Source of the DNA: Desulfosediminicola flagellatus
Lineage (GTDB): Bacteria; Desulfobacterota; Desulfobulbia; Desulfobulbales; Desulfocapsaceae
Reading direction: 5' to 3'
NCBI RefSeq assembly: GCF_005116655.2
Contig: NZ_CP050698.1
Span: 5,784,501-5,848,500 of the forward strand
Length of the DNA: 64,000 nucleotides
The notes below the pieces were generated by a model. It was given only the letters and a program-made list of their open reading frames with translations, did not search any database and was not told the origin of the DNA. Each line of letters starts with the position of its first letter. Positions within the stretch are counted from its first letter, which is position 1. Of this stretch, positions 36,128-44,681 are shown one piece after another. A program made the translations under genes and the position numbers.

Positions 36128-36213
36128 TCACAACGATACATCATGTTGCCTGAAAGGACAACGCCAACATTTCTACCCTTGCCTTTTCTCTTTTCAATTG
36201 TTTTGGATAACCT

Positions 36214-37116
36214 ATGTCGCGACCTGTTTCTCCCTACTTCCTTCTCTGCCTTACCAGTCTCTTCTGGAGTCTAAACTTTATCATCGGAAAAATGCTCGTA
36301 ACAGTTATTCCGCCTGTAACCATCAGCTTTCTACGATGGTTACTCCCGTGTCTCTTTTTTATGATATTTTACCGACGTGATCTACAAGCCCACTTTTCCA
36401 ATTTTACCAGCAGGGTTCCTCTCATCCTCCTGCTTGGAGCGACTGGTTACAGTCTCAATTCAATCATGGTCTTTGAGGCCGTAAATTATACCACTACGAT
36501 TAACACGTCTTTTATCAATTCCTTCAACCCTGTTCTGATCGCTCTGGCAGGATTTCTGATGTACCGTTACCACGTAAGCAGACTCCAGGGGCTTGGTTTT
36601 CTCATTTCCCTGTCTGGTGTATTGTTCATCGTTTTCAAAGGAGAAATACGGAATTTCATTGCCTTACAAGTCAATATAGGTGACCTGTTCATGGTTGCAA
36701 GTATTTCACTCTGGTCCATTCACACAATTCTCTACAAGAAGAAAGCACATCTGTTTTCAGGCAGGGGAATATTTCCACTTATGATGCTTGGGGGCTTGAT
36801 AGTGACCTTCCCCTTTTCACTGGCAGAGTGCATTTATGACGACTGGTCCTGGATTGGTAATATCCGTTTCAGACATGTTCTGGCAATTCTTGTATTAAAT
36901 ATATTTCCCTCAGTACTCGCCTCCCTTTTCTGGAACCATGCGCTCACAAAAATTTCAGCCAATCGTGTGGCAATTTTTCAATACCTCATTCCGGTATATA
37001 CTACACTCATATCATTCTTTTTTCTTGGAGAACGACTCCAATCTTTCCACCTCTTCGGAGGCGCGTTGATCTTCTTCGGGGTAATGCTCGTTGCGACTAT
37101 TAACGTGAGGCGATAA
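36214..37116 (+). CDS. EamA/DMT-family transporter
   Basis: The 300-residue protein has ten hydrophobic helices in two EamA repeats (first SLFWSLNFIIGKML, second ISLWSIHTILYKK). A typical ending follows (VAIFQYLIPVYTTLISFFFL, GERLQSFHLFGGALIF). Members export or import metabolites and amino acids; the substrate cannot be predicted. A promoter shared with the TIM-barrel operon suggests it belongs to the island, perhaps exporting an intermediate. Confidence 0.88.
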   Translation: MSRPVSPYFLLCLTSLFWSLNFIIGKMLVTVIPPVTISFLRWLLPCLFFMIFYRRDLQAHFSNFTSRVPLILLLGATGYSLNSIMVFEAVNYTTTINTSFINSFNPVLIALAGFLMYRYHVSRLQGLGFLISLSGVLFIVFKGEIRNFIALQVNIGDLFMVASISLWSIHTILYKKKAHLFSGRGIFPLMMLGGLIVTFPFSLAECIYDDWSWIGNIRFRHVLAILVLNIFPSVLASLFWNHALTKISANRVAIFQYLIPVYTTLISFFFLGERLQSFHLFGGALIFFGVMLVATINVRR

Positions 37117-37186
37117 CCGATAGGGGGGAAGAGCCAGCAAGACTACACAATAATATTACGCTCTTTATTGAGATCTATTTGAAAGT

Positions 37187-37205
37187 TTACACCATGGTGG
37201 TGTAA
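37187..37205. promoter_or_regulatory. Candidate operator upstream of the HMGL-like gene
   Basis: TTACACCA and TGGTGTAA form a perfect 8-bp inverted repeat around TGG. It lies about 50 bases upstream of a promoter-like sequence and 160 bases before a gene co-transcribed with an IclR regulator. Autoregulation by that regulator is the simple reading. Confidence 0.55.
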
Positions 37206-37258
37206 TTCATCATCTAACTCCTGATGCCAGAAATTGACTGCGGATACAGATTTTGCTC

Positions 37259-37286
37259 TTGTAAAATATCCCAAATGAAATATCCT
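37259..37286 (+). promoter_or_regulatory. Promoter-like sequence before the HMGL-like/iclR genes
   Basis: TTGTAA and TATCCT separated by 16 bases. The -10 hexamer and following TTAC resemble the two other island promoters. Confidence 0.45.
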
Positions 37287-37365
37287 TACCAGCAGTACTA
37301 CATTCCACCCAGAAGGACATCAACCTTGATGCAAAGAATATTCACCATACTGAAGGAGAAATACC

Positions 37366-38307
37366 ATGCCTCAATCTGATGACGTGCTCCTCGAAGACGA
37401 AACACTGCGGGATGGTCTGCAGATGGAACAACGAGTCTTTTCACTTGAAGAAAAGCTCGATATATATACACATCTCAAAAATTCTGGAATTCAACGAATA
37501 CAGGTAGGTTCTTTTGTCCATCCAAAGTATGTGCCGCAGATGGCAGACACAGATGAATTTATTCGTGAAATAAAAAACCAGGGTAACGATGGACCATTAC
37601 TGACCGGTCTTATCCTTAACAGCAGAGGGTTGGACAGAGCGCTGAACTGCGGTCTTTCTCATCTCTCAATGTCCGTCTCAATCAGCAATTCTCACAGCAT
37701 CAAAAATGCAGGAAAACCTGCTGCTGAAGCACTGATCGAGATGAGTCATCTTATCCAAAATGCAATGCAATCCGGGGTAGTAGTCAGGGCTGGCCTGCAA
37801 TGTGCTTTCGGCTGTGTCTATGACGGAAAAATTGAGGAACAGGCGGTTTTGAACGCTGCTGAAAAATTTATTAACGCCGGAGCCTCTGAAATCAACCTGG
37901 CAGACTCGACAGGAATGGCAAATCCTCAATCTGTACGGTACCTTGTGAACCAGATTCGCTTAAAATTTCCGGAAACACCTGTATCGTTACATCTTCATGA
38001 TACCCGCGGTCTTGGATTAGCGAACATGTATGCGGGCTATTGTACGGGTGTGCGGACCTTTGACGTCTGCTCCGGCGGGTTGGGCGGCTGTCCTTACGTT
38101 CGAGGAGCTTCCGGCAATGTGCCGACCGAAGATGCTGTTAACATGTTTTCGGTAATGGGTGTCGCCACAAATATTGACATCCAGGACATTTGCGCTACTG
38201 TAGCAGGTTTAGAACGAATTCTTGAACGAAAATTACCTGGCCGAATGTGTTCAATCCTTGCCTCTGGAATCGGAAATTGTGGATCAAAGCAAAAAGAAGA
38301 AAACTGA
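37366..38307 (+). CDS. HMG-CoA lyase-like (DRE-TIM) protein
   Basis: The 313-residue protein has the metallolyase signatures DETLRDGLQ (catalytic Arg and Asp), VGSFVHPKYVPQMADTDE, SLHLHDTRGLGLANM (metal His pair) and SGGLGGCPYVRGASGNVPTE. The Cys in GGCP is the conserved one of HMG-CoA lyase. The family cleaves 3-hydroxy-3-methylglutaryl-CoA or similar 3-hydroxyacyl-CoAs to acetyl-CoA and a ketoacid. AAGGAG precedes the start. The C-terminal 20 residues overlap the iclR gene. The substrate is probably an acyl-CoA formed by the island. Confidence 0.85.
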   Translation: MPQSDDVLLEDETLRDGLQMEQRVFSLEEKLDIYTHLKNSGIQRIQVGSFVHPKYVPQMADTDEFIREIKNQGNDGPLLTGLILNSRGLDRALNCGLSHLSMSVSISNSHSIKNAGKPAAEALIEMSHLIQNAMQSGVVVRAGLQCAFGCVYDGKIEEQAVLNAAEKFINAGASEINLADSTGMANPQSVRYLVNQIRLKFPETPVSLHLHDTRGLGLANMYAGYCTGVRTFDVCSGGLGGCPYVRGASGNVPTEDAVNMFSVMGVATNIDIQDICATVAGLERILERKLPGRMCSILASGIGNCGSKQKEEN

Positions 38308-39055
38308 AGTTCAACTGGTAGATGCTGTTGCCAAAGCTCTAGAAATACTCGACTGTTTCAGCAAGCACGAAACAGAATTGTCTCTCAACCAGCTTTGCGA
38401 AAAAACCGGTTTATATAAAAGCCGCGTCCATCGGTTATGCGGTACCTTGATCGCTACAGGGTATCTGGTAAAGACTTCCCGTTCCAACTATCGCCTTGGA
38501 CCGAAATTGATGGTTCTTGGCAAGGTGTATGAAAACACTAATTCCCTTCGCTCTATTGCCGAGCCGTTTATGAAACAGCTCAGTACCGAAACCGGGCAAT
38601 CCACAGCGCTGTTCGTTGTCGACGGCATGCAGTGCATCTGTATGGCTAGAGAAGTTGGCTCAGGAAGACTGGTTTATTCGATCAGCGAGGGTGACAATAT
38701 GGCTCTTGCTCCAACGGCAAGTGGTAGAGTACTCCTGGCTTATGCTGAAAAGGAATTTATAGAGAAAGTGCTCTCAGATGCGGCAACTCTCCCTGCACCT
38801 GATGCTATCGATATAGAAGAGACCAGACAAGCGCTTGAAACTATCCGTAAAACAGGCTTTGCAATCAACAAGAAAGGCATAGAGGAAGGTACGGCAGCAA
38901 TTGCCGCCCCGATTTTTGATTTTGATCGAAATGTTGCCGCTGCCCTGGCCATTGTCGGGCCGGAACATAGATTTTCCGACAACCAGTGTGATGAGATGCT
39001 CAGCTCCTTGCTTGCTGCCGCCAATGAAATGTCGCGCCTGATGGGTGAATCGTAA
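38279..39055 (+). CDS. IclR-family regulator
   Basis: I use the GTG at 38279 (reading DQSKKKKTEVQLVDAV), which gives 258 residues; a TTG 57 bases earlier lengthens the overlap with the lyase gene. The winged helix (about 20-85, LSLNQLCEKTGLYKSRVHRL, CGTLIATGYLV) and the effector domain (FMKQLSTETGQSTALFVVDG, APTASGRVLLAY) are complete. IclR proteins sense acids or aromatic compounds and control neighbouring catabolic genes. The perfect palindrome at 37187-37205 is a likely site. Confidence 0.88.
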   Translation: MDQSKKKKTEVQLVDAVAKALEILDCFSKHETELSLNQLCEKTGLYKSRVHRLCGTLIATGYLVKTSRSNYRLGPKLMVLGKVYENTNSLRSIAEPFMKQLSTETGQSTALFVVDGMQCICMAREVGSGRLVYSISEGDNMALAPTASGRVLLAYAEKEFIEKVLSDAATLPAPDAIDIEETRQALETIRKTGFAINKKGIEEGTAAIAAPIFDFDRNVAAALAIVGPEHRFSDNQCDEMLSSLLAAANEMSRLMGES

Positions 39056-39128
39056 CCCAATCCTACCACTATTCCCGATCTCTCTACCTCAGAGCAGCAA
39101 ACCTACCACGTTTTTGGGTGGAGACTAT

Positions 39129-39740
39129 CTAACTTCTGCCGCGGTTCCGATAGCCCTTATAATGCTTTAACACCTTCGTCACGTAACGAAGTGTCTCTGG
39201 TATCCTTGGGACACCGTTTGCCCGCTTAACTGCACCCGGGCCAGCATTATAGGCAGCAATAGACAACATCAGGTTATCATCGAAAATATCGAGCATCTGA
39301 CGCAGATAGCGGGTGCCGCCGTCAATGTTCTCTTGTGGGTCGAATGGATTGTCTACTCGTAGCTCGCGGGCTGTTGCGGGCATAAGCTGCATGAGACCCT
39401 GTGCTCCTTTTTTCGAGACTGCAGTGCTGTTAAAATCTGATTCGGCTCGGATTACCGCTTTAATGAGGAACGGGTCAACATTGTATCTGACACCTGTTGT
39501 CCAGATCGCCTGATCATATGAAGAAGAGCTATAGGTATAGGTGGTCGGCCTGCTGTTATGGAAGCGTTGCTCCTTATAGATCTTGGTGCAACCGGAGGTT
39601 GAAGGAGCATTGGTAAAACGTATTGATCCGTTGGCATCGCGGCAGGTATAAACCGCAGCCATGGTGTAGCTGGCTGACAATAGCAACAGGGCCAGCGTCA
39701 AAGAGGCGATGAACTGTTTAGCAATAGTATCCGAAAGCAC
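39129..39740 (-). CDS. Lytic transglycosylase, SLT domain with N-terminal DUF4124
   Basis: The 203-residue protein has a signal peptide (hydrophobic to about residue 28) and a DUF4124-like segment (VYTCRDANGSIRFTNAPS). The SLT domain follows with the catalytic Glu in AVIRAESDFNSTAVSKKGA and the motifs GLMQLMPATA and AAYNAGPGAVKRANG. It cleaves murein glycan strands in the periplasm. It stands alone on the minus strand. Confidence 0.92.
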   Translation of the reverse strand: MLSDTIAKQFIASLTLALLLLSASYTMAAVYTCRDANGSIRFTNAPSTSGCTKIYKEQRFHNSRPTTYTYSSSSYDQAIWTTGVRYNVDPFLIKAVIRAESDFNSTAVSKKGAQGLMQLMPATARELRVDNPFDPQENIDGGTRYLRQMLDIFDDNLMLSIAAYNAGPGAVKRANGVPRIPETLRYVTKVLKHYKGYRNRGRS

Positions 39741-39797
39741 GCTTGCCTCAGGTCTGTGAACATCCTCATCGGGGGCTGAAAGGAATTTTTATAAGAA

Positions 39798-39830
39798 CAG
39801 GATGCAGGGTTTTAATTACCCGGCATCCTG
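39798..39830 (-). terminator. Terminator after the transaldolase gene
   Basis: CAGGATGC and GCATCCTG form an 8-bp stem with a further inner pairing, about 30 bases beyond the stop, followed on the minus strand by a TTATAAAAATT stretch. Confidence 0.6.
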
Positions 39831-39857
39831 TCTGGTACTAGAAAACTCATTTACGAC

Positions 39858-40502
39858 TTACTTGGTACGCTTTTCCCAATCTGCAAGAAACTGCTCCATA
39901 CCTTTGTCGGTAAGCGGGTGCTTGGCAAGCGACTCAATTACTTTAAGCGGAATGGTAGCAATGTCAGCACCGATCAGTGCAGAATCAAGAACGTGCTGCG
40001 GGCTGCGAACAGAAGCAACAATGATCTCGCTCTGGTAACCGTAGTTGTCATATACAGTAACGATATCACCTACCAGGTCCATTCCCTGAACACCGATATC
40101 ATCAAGGCGGCCAACAAACGGGCTTACAAAGCTCGCACCGGCTTTAGCTGCAAGAAGCGCCTGAGCTGCAGAGAAAATGAGGGTTACGTTGGTTCTAATG
40201 CCCATTTCGGTAAGCTGCTTAACAGCTTTAATACCTTCCACAATCATCGGAACCTTGATAACGATCTGGTCGCTGATTTTGGCAAGCTCTTTAGCTTCTG
40301 CAATCATTCCTGGAGCATCAAGGCTTACAACCTCTGCACTTACAGGACCGTCAACGATCTTGCAGATCTCTGCGATGATTTCTTCGAAAGGCTTATCTTC
40401 TTTAGCGATAAGGGAAGGGTTTGTGGTAACACCGTCCACCATACCCATCTCTACACCACGTTTAATCTCTTCAATGTTCGCTGTATCGATGAAAAATTTC
40501 AT
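39858..40502 (-). CDS. Small transaldolase / fructose-6-phosphate aldolase family
   Basis: The 214-residue protein is of the short TalC/FSA type: MKFFIDTANIEEIKRG, DGVTTNPSLIAKE and the Schiff-base Lys in QIVIKVPMIVEGIKAV. The C-terminus (AKHPLTDKGMEQFLADW) is also typical. In bacteria without full-size transaldolase it serves the pentose phosphate pathway. It overlaps the YHS gene upstream by four bases. Confidence 0.93.
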   Translation of the reverse strand: MKFFIDTANIEEIKRGVEMGMVDGVTTNPSLIAKEDKPFEEIIAEICKIVDGPVSAEVVSLDAPGMIAEAKELAKISDQIVIKVPMIVEGIKAVKQLTEMGIRTNVTLIFSAAQALLAAKAGASFVSPFVGRLDDIGVQGMDLVGDIVTVYDNYGYQSEIIVASVRSPQHVLDSALIGADIATIPLKVIESLAKHPLTDKGMEQFLADWEKRTK

Positions 40503-40774
40503 CTATTTTCTCCTTGTTGGGCAATAAATTTATTACAGCACTCTTCGCTACAGAAATAGACCGTCGATCCGTCATGTTGCAGATGTATAGCCTGCTGTTT
40601 AGGGACAAGGCTGTTGCATATAGGGTCTTCCATCAGAATATCCTCTACAGGTAGTTCTGAACGGGAGTCCGAGTTCGTGTTTTCTTCAGGTTTCTTATCT
40701 TTTCTGCCCCCTGTAATCATGCGATAGGCAAGATACAGAAGAACAGCTATGACAACGATACGTAGAGGACTCAA
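40499..40774 (-). CDS. Small membrane-anchored YHS/TRASH-domain protein
   Basis: The 91-residue protein has an N-terminal membrane anchor (about 4-19) and a C-terminal YHS-like metal-binding domain, with Cys in EDPICNSLVP and the pair in VYFCSEECCNKFIAQ. Such domains bind Cu, Zn or Fe. The function is unknown. It overlaps the transaldolase gene by four bases, but a functional link is not evident. Confidence 0.7.
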   Translation of the reverse strand: MSPLRIVVIAVLLYLAYRMITGGRKDKKPEENTNSDSRSELPVEDILMEDPICNSLVPKQQAIHLQHDGSTVYFCSEECCNKFIAQQGENR

Positions 40775-41032
40775 GTCACCTCTCCTTCGTTACGGGGTAG
40801 GGTCGAAAAAATATTTTCCAAATTGATCCCAAAACGTCCGGACACCATGCCCGGACAAAAACCTGCACTGCTATGTAACAGATACACTATAATCCGCAAC
40901 CAAATAAAAGCTAAGTGTGCTTTAAATGGCAATTATGGCGCAATACGAATCAGGTCGCAAGTTATCTGCAATAGCACAAGCAAAAGTGCCGGGAGGCCGC
41001 TAAGTGATCATTCAGCAACTCACTGAAAAGAA

Positions 41033-41620
41033 TCAACTCACTGCCGCCCTGCGCTGCTTTTCAACATGAAGCTGAGGGTCTTCCTGCCATGTTGACCTGC
41101 TGATCTCCTGCTTACGCTCAACGCCGCTCTCTATGCTTTTATGCAAGCGGGCCTCAAGCTCCTGAATGGTTCGCCCACGCCTGCAATCTACAAAATCGGG
41201 TGCAATCTCAGCCATCGGCGAGAGCACAAACAACCGATCGTGCAGGTGAGGATGTGGCAGAATAAGTTCGGGTTCATCGATTTCCTGTTCGCCATAGTAG
41301 AGCAAATCAAGATCAATCTCCCGATCCTGATAGCCAAAGGCCTGTCCATCCCGAACTCTGCCCAAAGCGGTCTCTACGGACAGCATTATCTCAAGCAGTT
41401 CATAGGGATTAAGCGTGGTTCTAATCTCGCCTACAGCGTTGGTAAACCAGTGTTGGCTGTACATATCAACAGGGGACGAAACATATGGGCTGGAGATGGC
41501 AACACAGTCAATCCGCTCATCATGATCCAGCGCTTCCCAGGCCTGCAGCAAACTCTCAAGGCTGTTACCCAGATTTGAGCCCATGCCTATAAAGACACGG
41601 GCAGTCGCATCAGCACTCAT
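41033..41620 (-). CDS. folK: 6-hydroxymethyl-7,8-dihydropterin pyrophosphokinase
   Basis: The 195-residue HPPK carries FIGMGSNLGNSLESL and the catalytic region REIDLDLLYYGEQEIDEP followed by LILPHPHLHDRLFVLSP, which holds the Asp pair and substrate loops. It transfers pyrophosphate from ATP to the pterin in folate synthesis. The C-terminus extends about 30 residues past the usual end. It is the last gene of the dap-fol group, 23 bases after dapB. Confidence 0.94.
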   Translation of the reverse strand: MSADATARVFIGMGSNLGNSLESLLQAWEALDHDERIDCVAISSPYVSSPVDMYSQHWFTNAVGEIRTTLNPYELLEIMLSVETALGRVRDGQAFGYQDREIDLDLLYYGEQEIDEPELILPHPHLHDRLFVLSPMAEIAPDFVDCRRGRTIQELEARLHKSIESGVERKQEISRSTWQEDPQLHVEKQRRAAVS

Positions 41621-41643
41621 TATTTTTTACTCTCCTGATCCTG

Positions 41644-42453
41644 TTACAGATCGTGAAGACCAAGTACATCAAACATAGTATACATTCCGCTTGCTTTGCC
41701 ATCCAGCCAGGCAGCAGCTGTTGCCGCCCCTTTAGCAAAATGATCACGGCTGTGAGCCCTGTGGGTCAGTTCGATCCGTTCACCCGGGCCTGCAAAATAG
41801 ACGGTATGTTCACCAACGATATCAGCCGCTCGTATTGTTGAGATGCCGATCTCCTCAGATTTACGTTCACCGATAATACCGTTTCTCTCAAAAACACCTA
41901 CTTCAGAGAGTTTCCTATTAACTCCTTCGGCTGCCATCTCACCAAGCTTTAACGCTGTACCACTCGGTGCATCTTTCTTTTTGTTGTGATGGGCTTCGAT
42001 AATCTCTATATCGTAGTCATCACCCAGAATCGCCGCGGTCTTTTTAACAAGCTTGAACAGAACGTTGACGCAAACCGACATGTTCGGTGCCTGAACACAG
42101 GCAAAGTTCTCGGCAAGCTTTGCAAGCTCTGCAAGGTTTTCTTCACTGAGCCCTGTGGTACCGATTACCATTGCGGTGTTATGCTGTGCAGCAATTCGGG
42201 CAAAACTCATTGTGGCGGCATGAAAGGTAAAATCGATAATTACATCGCCTTTATTAACAACAGCTTCAAGCCCTTCCTCAATGATCACGCCATTCTTTTC
42301 ACCAAAGGATAACTCACCGGCATCACGCCCGATATGTGGGCTGCCTGCTGCTTCAAATGCCGCAGCGTAGGTAAGACCCGGATGGGTGTTAACCATATGG
42401 GCAACACGCTGACCCATTCTGCCGGCTGCTCCGGCAATGATTACTTTTGTCAT
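41644..42453 (-). CDS. dapB: 4-hydroxy-tetrahydrodipicolinate reductase
   Basis: The 269-residue protein has the NAD(P)-binding IIAGAAGRMGQRVAHM and the catalytic region EIIEAHHNKKKDAPSGTAL with the His pair and Lys. It catalyses the second dedicated step of the diaminopimelate/lysine pathway. It is separated from dapA by a 270-base region filled with decayed mobile elements. Confidence 0.95.
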   Translation of the reverse strand: MTKVIIAGAAGRMGQRVAHMVNTHPGLTYAAAFEAAGSPHIGRDAGELSFGEKNGVIIEEGLEAVVNKGDVIIDFTFHAATMSFARIAAQHNTAMVIGTTGLSEENLAELAKLAENFACVQAPNMSVCVNVLFKLVKKTAAILGDDYDIEIIEAHHNKKKDAPSGTALKLGEMAAEGVNRKLSEVGVFERNGIIGERKSEEIGISTIRAADIVGEHTVYFAGPGERIELTHRAHSRDHFAKGAATAAAWLDGKASGMYTMFDVLGLHDL

Positions 42454-42520
42454 TGTTTTCTCTCTATCAAGCTGAGGAATTTAGAAAAATTCGATCAGCT
42501 TTTTCAAAGTGTGTTCAGGC

Positions 42521-42580
42521 CTGGATGCTGTCCAAGAAAAGTGATTTTGTGCAAAAGGCCATTCTCGGGCGTTCTCGTAG
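42521..42580. mobile_element. Decayed short MITE copy
   Basis: The ends CTGGATGCTGTCCAAGAA and TTCTCGGGCGTTCTCGTAG are recognisable as altered versions of the IS1182-type ends. The length (60 bp) is close to the 81-bp element at 22828. Confidence 0.4.
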
Positions 42581-42724
42581 GGGTTTATCGGATTATAGGC
42601 ATTTTTTCTCAGATCGAGGCATTTGCTGAAAATTAAGCGGAAACATATACTAATATTACGAGCATTAATTTTCAGCAAATAACGAAGATATGGGGAGAAA
42701 GGGCATAATCCGGCGGTCTCCTAG
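42577..42724. mobile_element. Decayed MITE copy ending in the dapA stop codon
   Basis: The right end reads CCGGCGGTCTCCTAG and the interior contains a hairpin (GCTGAAAATTAA and its complement) with TAATATTACGAGCATTA, as in the element at 4002. The left end is badly worn. The terminal CTAG supplies the stop codon of dapA on the minus strand. Confidence 0.55.
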
Positions 42725-43602
42725 TTTTTTTGAAGCTGATCCATTGCCGCCTGTAATGTCTCAAGTGTCGGCTCATCTACCGGGGTAATAGGCAAACGTA
42801 CTTCAGCGCTCTTGATCTGTCCCATTAGCTCAAGACCCTTTTTGGCAGGAGCGGGGCTTGGGCAGCCAAACATACATTTCATCAGCGGAAAGAGTTTGTA
42901 ATGCAACTCTTTAGCCCGTGCATAATCACCTTTAAGTGCTGCTTCTATCATTTCGGCCATGCCTTTCGGATGCATGTTGGAAACAACAGAGATAACGCCC
43001 CTACCACCAACTGCAACTGTCGGCATTGAGGTAAAATCATCACCTGAAAGTAATATAAAATCCTTAGGACACATACGAATGACATCACTGATCTGCTCAA
43101 GACTCCCGCACGCTTCTTTGATTCCGATTATATTTTTCAGCTCAGAAAGACGGGCAACGGTTTCAGGTGCGATATTCACCACAGTTCGTCCCGGCACATT
43201 ATAGAGAAAAGTCGGGATATCGACTGCCTCTACCACCGTTTTGAAATGCTGATAGATACCTTCCTGGCTCGGCTTGTTGTAATATGGGGCAACAGAAAGT
43301 ACCGCATCAGCACCGCTCTCTTTTGCACTCTCGGTGAACTCAATGGCCTCAAGGGTGTTATTGGCACCGGTTCCGGCTATTACCGGAATACGCCCGTCAA
43401 CTGTTTGTACCGCCAGCTCTATAACCCGTTTATGCTCGTCAAATCCGAGAGTTGCGGATTCACCGGTGGTGCCGCATGGCACAATTCCGTGAATACCATT
43501 TTGTATTTGAAACTCAATCAGGTCCACAAACGACTGCTCATCGACCTTGCCATCGATAAACGGCGTTACAATTGCAGTAATTGCTCCGTGAAACTGTTCC
43601 AT
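42721..43602 (-). CDS. dapA: 4-hydroxy-tetrahydrodipicolinate synthase
   Basis: I start at 43602 (MEQFHGAITAIVTPF), preceded by GGGAGGAAGTC. The 293-residue protein has CGTTGESATL, the Tyr of YNVPGRT and the Schiff-base Lys in IIGIKEACGS. It condenses pyruvate and aspartate semialdehyde. Its stop codon lies in the terminal CTAG of a decayed mobile element, so the last residues may have been altered by the insertion. Confidence 0.95.
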   Translation of the reverse strand: MEQFHGAITAIVTPFIDGKVDEQSFVDLIEFQIQNGIHGIVPCGTTGESATLGFDEHKRVIELAVQTVDGRIPVIAGTGANNTLEAIEFTESAKESGADAVLSVAPYYNKPSQEGIYQHFKTVVEAVDIPTFLYNVPGRTVVNIAPETVARLSELKNIIGIKEACGSLEQISDVIRMCPKDFILLSGDDFTSMPTVAVGGRGVISVVSNMHPKGMAEMIEAALKGDYARAKELHYKLFPLMKCMFGCPSPAPAKKGLELMGQIKSAEVRLPITPVDEPTLETLQAAMDQLQKN

Positions 43603-43698
43603 GACTTCCTCCCGGTATTTCCTATCGACAACCTGGAAATTCTCATTTTTCAAAGTTGCCCTACATTAACAAAAGACTGTACCGCTATAGCTCTAACG

Positions 43699-44538
43699 CT
43701 ATAGCAGTGATTCAGCTGTCAGATTACCTGTATAAATTCTTCGCGCCGGTCCCTGCAGAAAGACTTTCTGCGCTTCCGGTCCTTCTTTTAAATCAAAATG
43801 AATCGTCAGAATGTCACCACCAGAGGTCTGTACCTCAACCGGCGACACCAATCCTTTATGAATAGAAGACATTATCGCAGCAGCTACCGTACCGGTGCCG
43901 CATGCGCGTGTCTCATCCTCCACTCCCCGCTCATAAGTGCGGCAGTGGATTGTGTTGCCATCGAGCACCCGTACGAAATTGGCGTTGGTCCCGGCTGGCT
44001 GGAAAAGCTCATGAAAGCGGATTTTACGCCCCCATTTTTTTATCGGTACTTCATCGTTATCAACAAAGACTACTGCGTGAGGAACGCCGGTATTTACAAA
44101 ACTTACCTCATGCTCGACCGCATCGAGATTCACTGCAAGGTTGAAGCGATAGTCAAAAGGTGGCGTCATTTGCACACGGACAATCTCCTCATTTTCCATA
44201 ACTTCAGCTTCAATTATGCCTGCCATTGTCTCAAAGCGCATGTTCCTGCCGGCAATCCCCTGCCTAAATGCAAAACGGGCTGTACAACGTGCGCCGTTAC
44301 CGCACATCTCAGCCGCGGAACCATCTGCGTTGTAAAACTGCCAGCTAAAATCAGCAACCTCAGAATTTTCGATAAGGATAAGACCATCGGCGCCAACCGA
44401 AAACATTCTTCGACAAATCCTTGCAGCCATAGCTGACTGTTCGTCACGGGGGATCAAATTATCGCGGTTATCAACAATAATAAAATCGTTACCAGCGCCG
44501 CTCATTTTTTCAAATGCTATAGGAAACTCTATCGCCAT
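43699..44538 (-). CDS. dapF: Diaminopimelate epimerase
   Basis: The 279-residue protein has both catalytic Cys residues, in SAAEMCGNGARC and ETRACGTGTVAA. It converts LL- to meso-diaminopimelate. A 97-base gap separates it from dapA. A stem-loop and a lipoprotein gene lie upstream, recalling the lptM-dapF neighbourhood of enterobacteria. Confidence 0.95.
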   Translation of the reverse strand: MAIEFPIAFEKMSGAGNDFIIVDNRDNLIPRDEQSAMAARICRRMFSVGADGLILIENSEVADFSWQFYNADGSAAEMCGNGARCTARFAFRQGIAGRNMRFETMAGIIEAEVMENEEIVRVQMTPPFDYRFNLAVNLDAVEHEVSFVNTGVPHAVVFVDNDEVPIKKWGRKIRFHELFQPAGTNANFVRVLDGNTIHCRTYERGVEDETRACGTGTVAAAIMSSIHKGLVSPVEVQTSGGDILTIHFDLKEGPEAQKVFLQGPARRIYTGNLTAESLL

Positions 44539-44600
44539 CGGTACGTGTCCTCCCGCTTATCGGTCACTTTCAGTTTCGTTGCCTTCTGCACAATACAATA

Positions 44601-44636
44601 CAGCCCTTCAGTCAGCAACGAACGACTGAAGGGCTG
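44601..44636 (-). terminator. Stem-loop between lipoprotein gene and dapF
   Basis: CAGCCCTTCAGTC and its exact complement with a 10-base loop. There is little T run on the minus strand, so it could be a weak terminator or a processing site within the arg-dap cluster. Confidence 0.55.
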
Positions 44637-44681
44637 TCTCAGATCCTTAACTCCGGATGCCATTTTCAGTTTTCGCACTGA

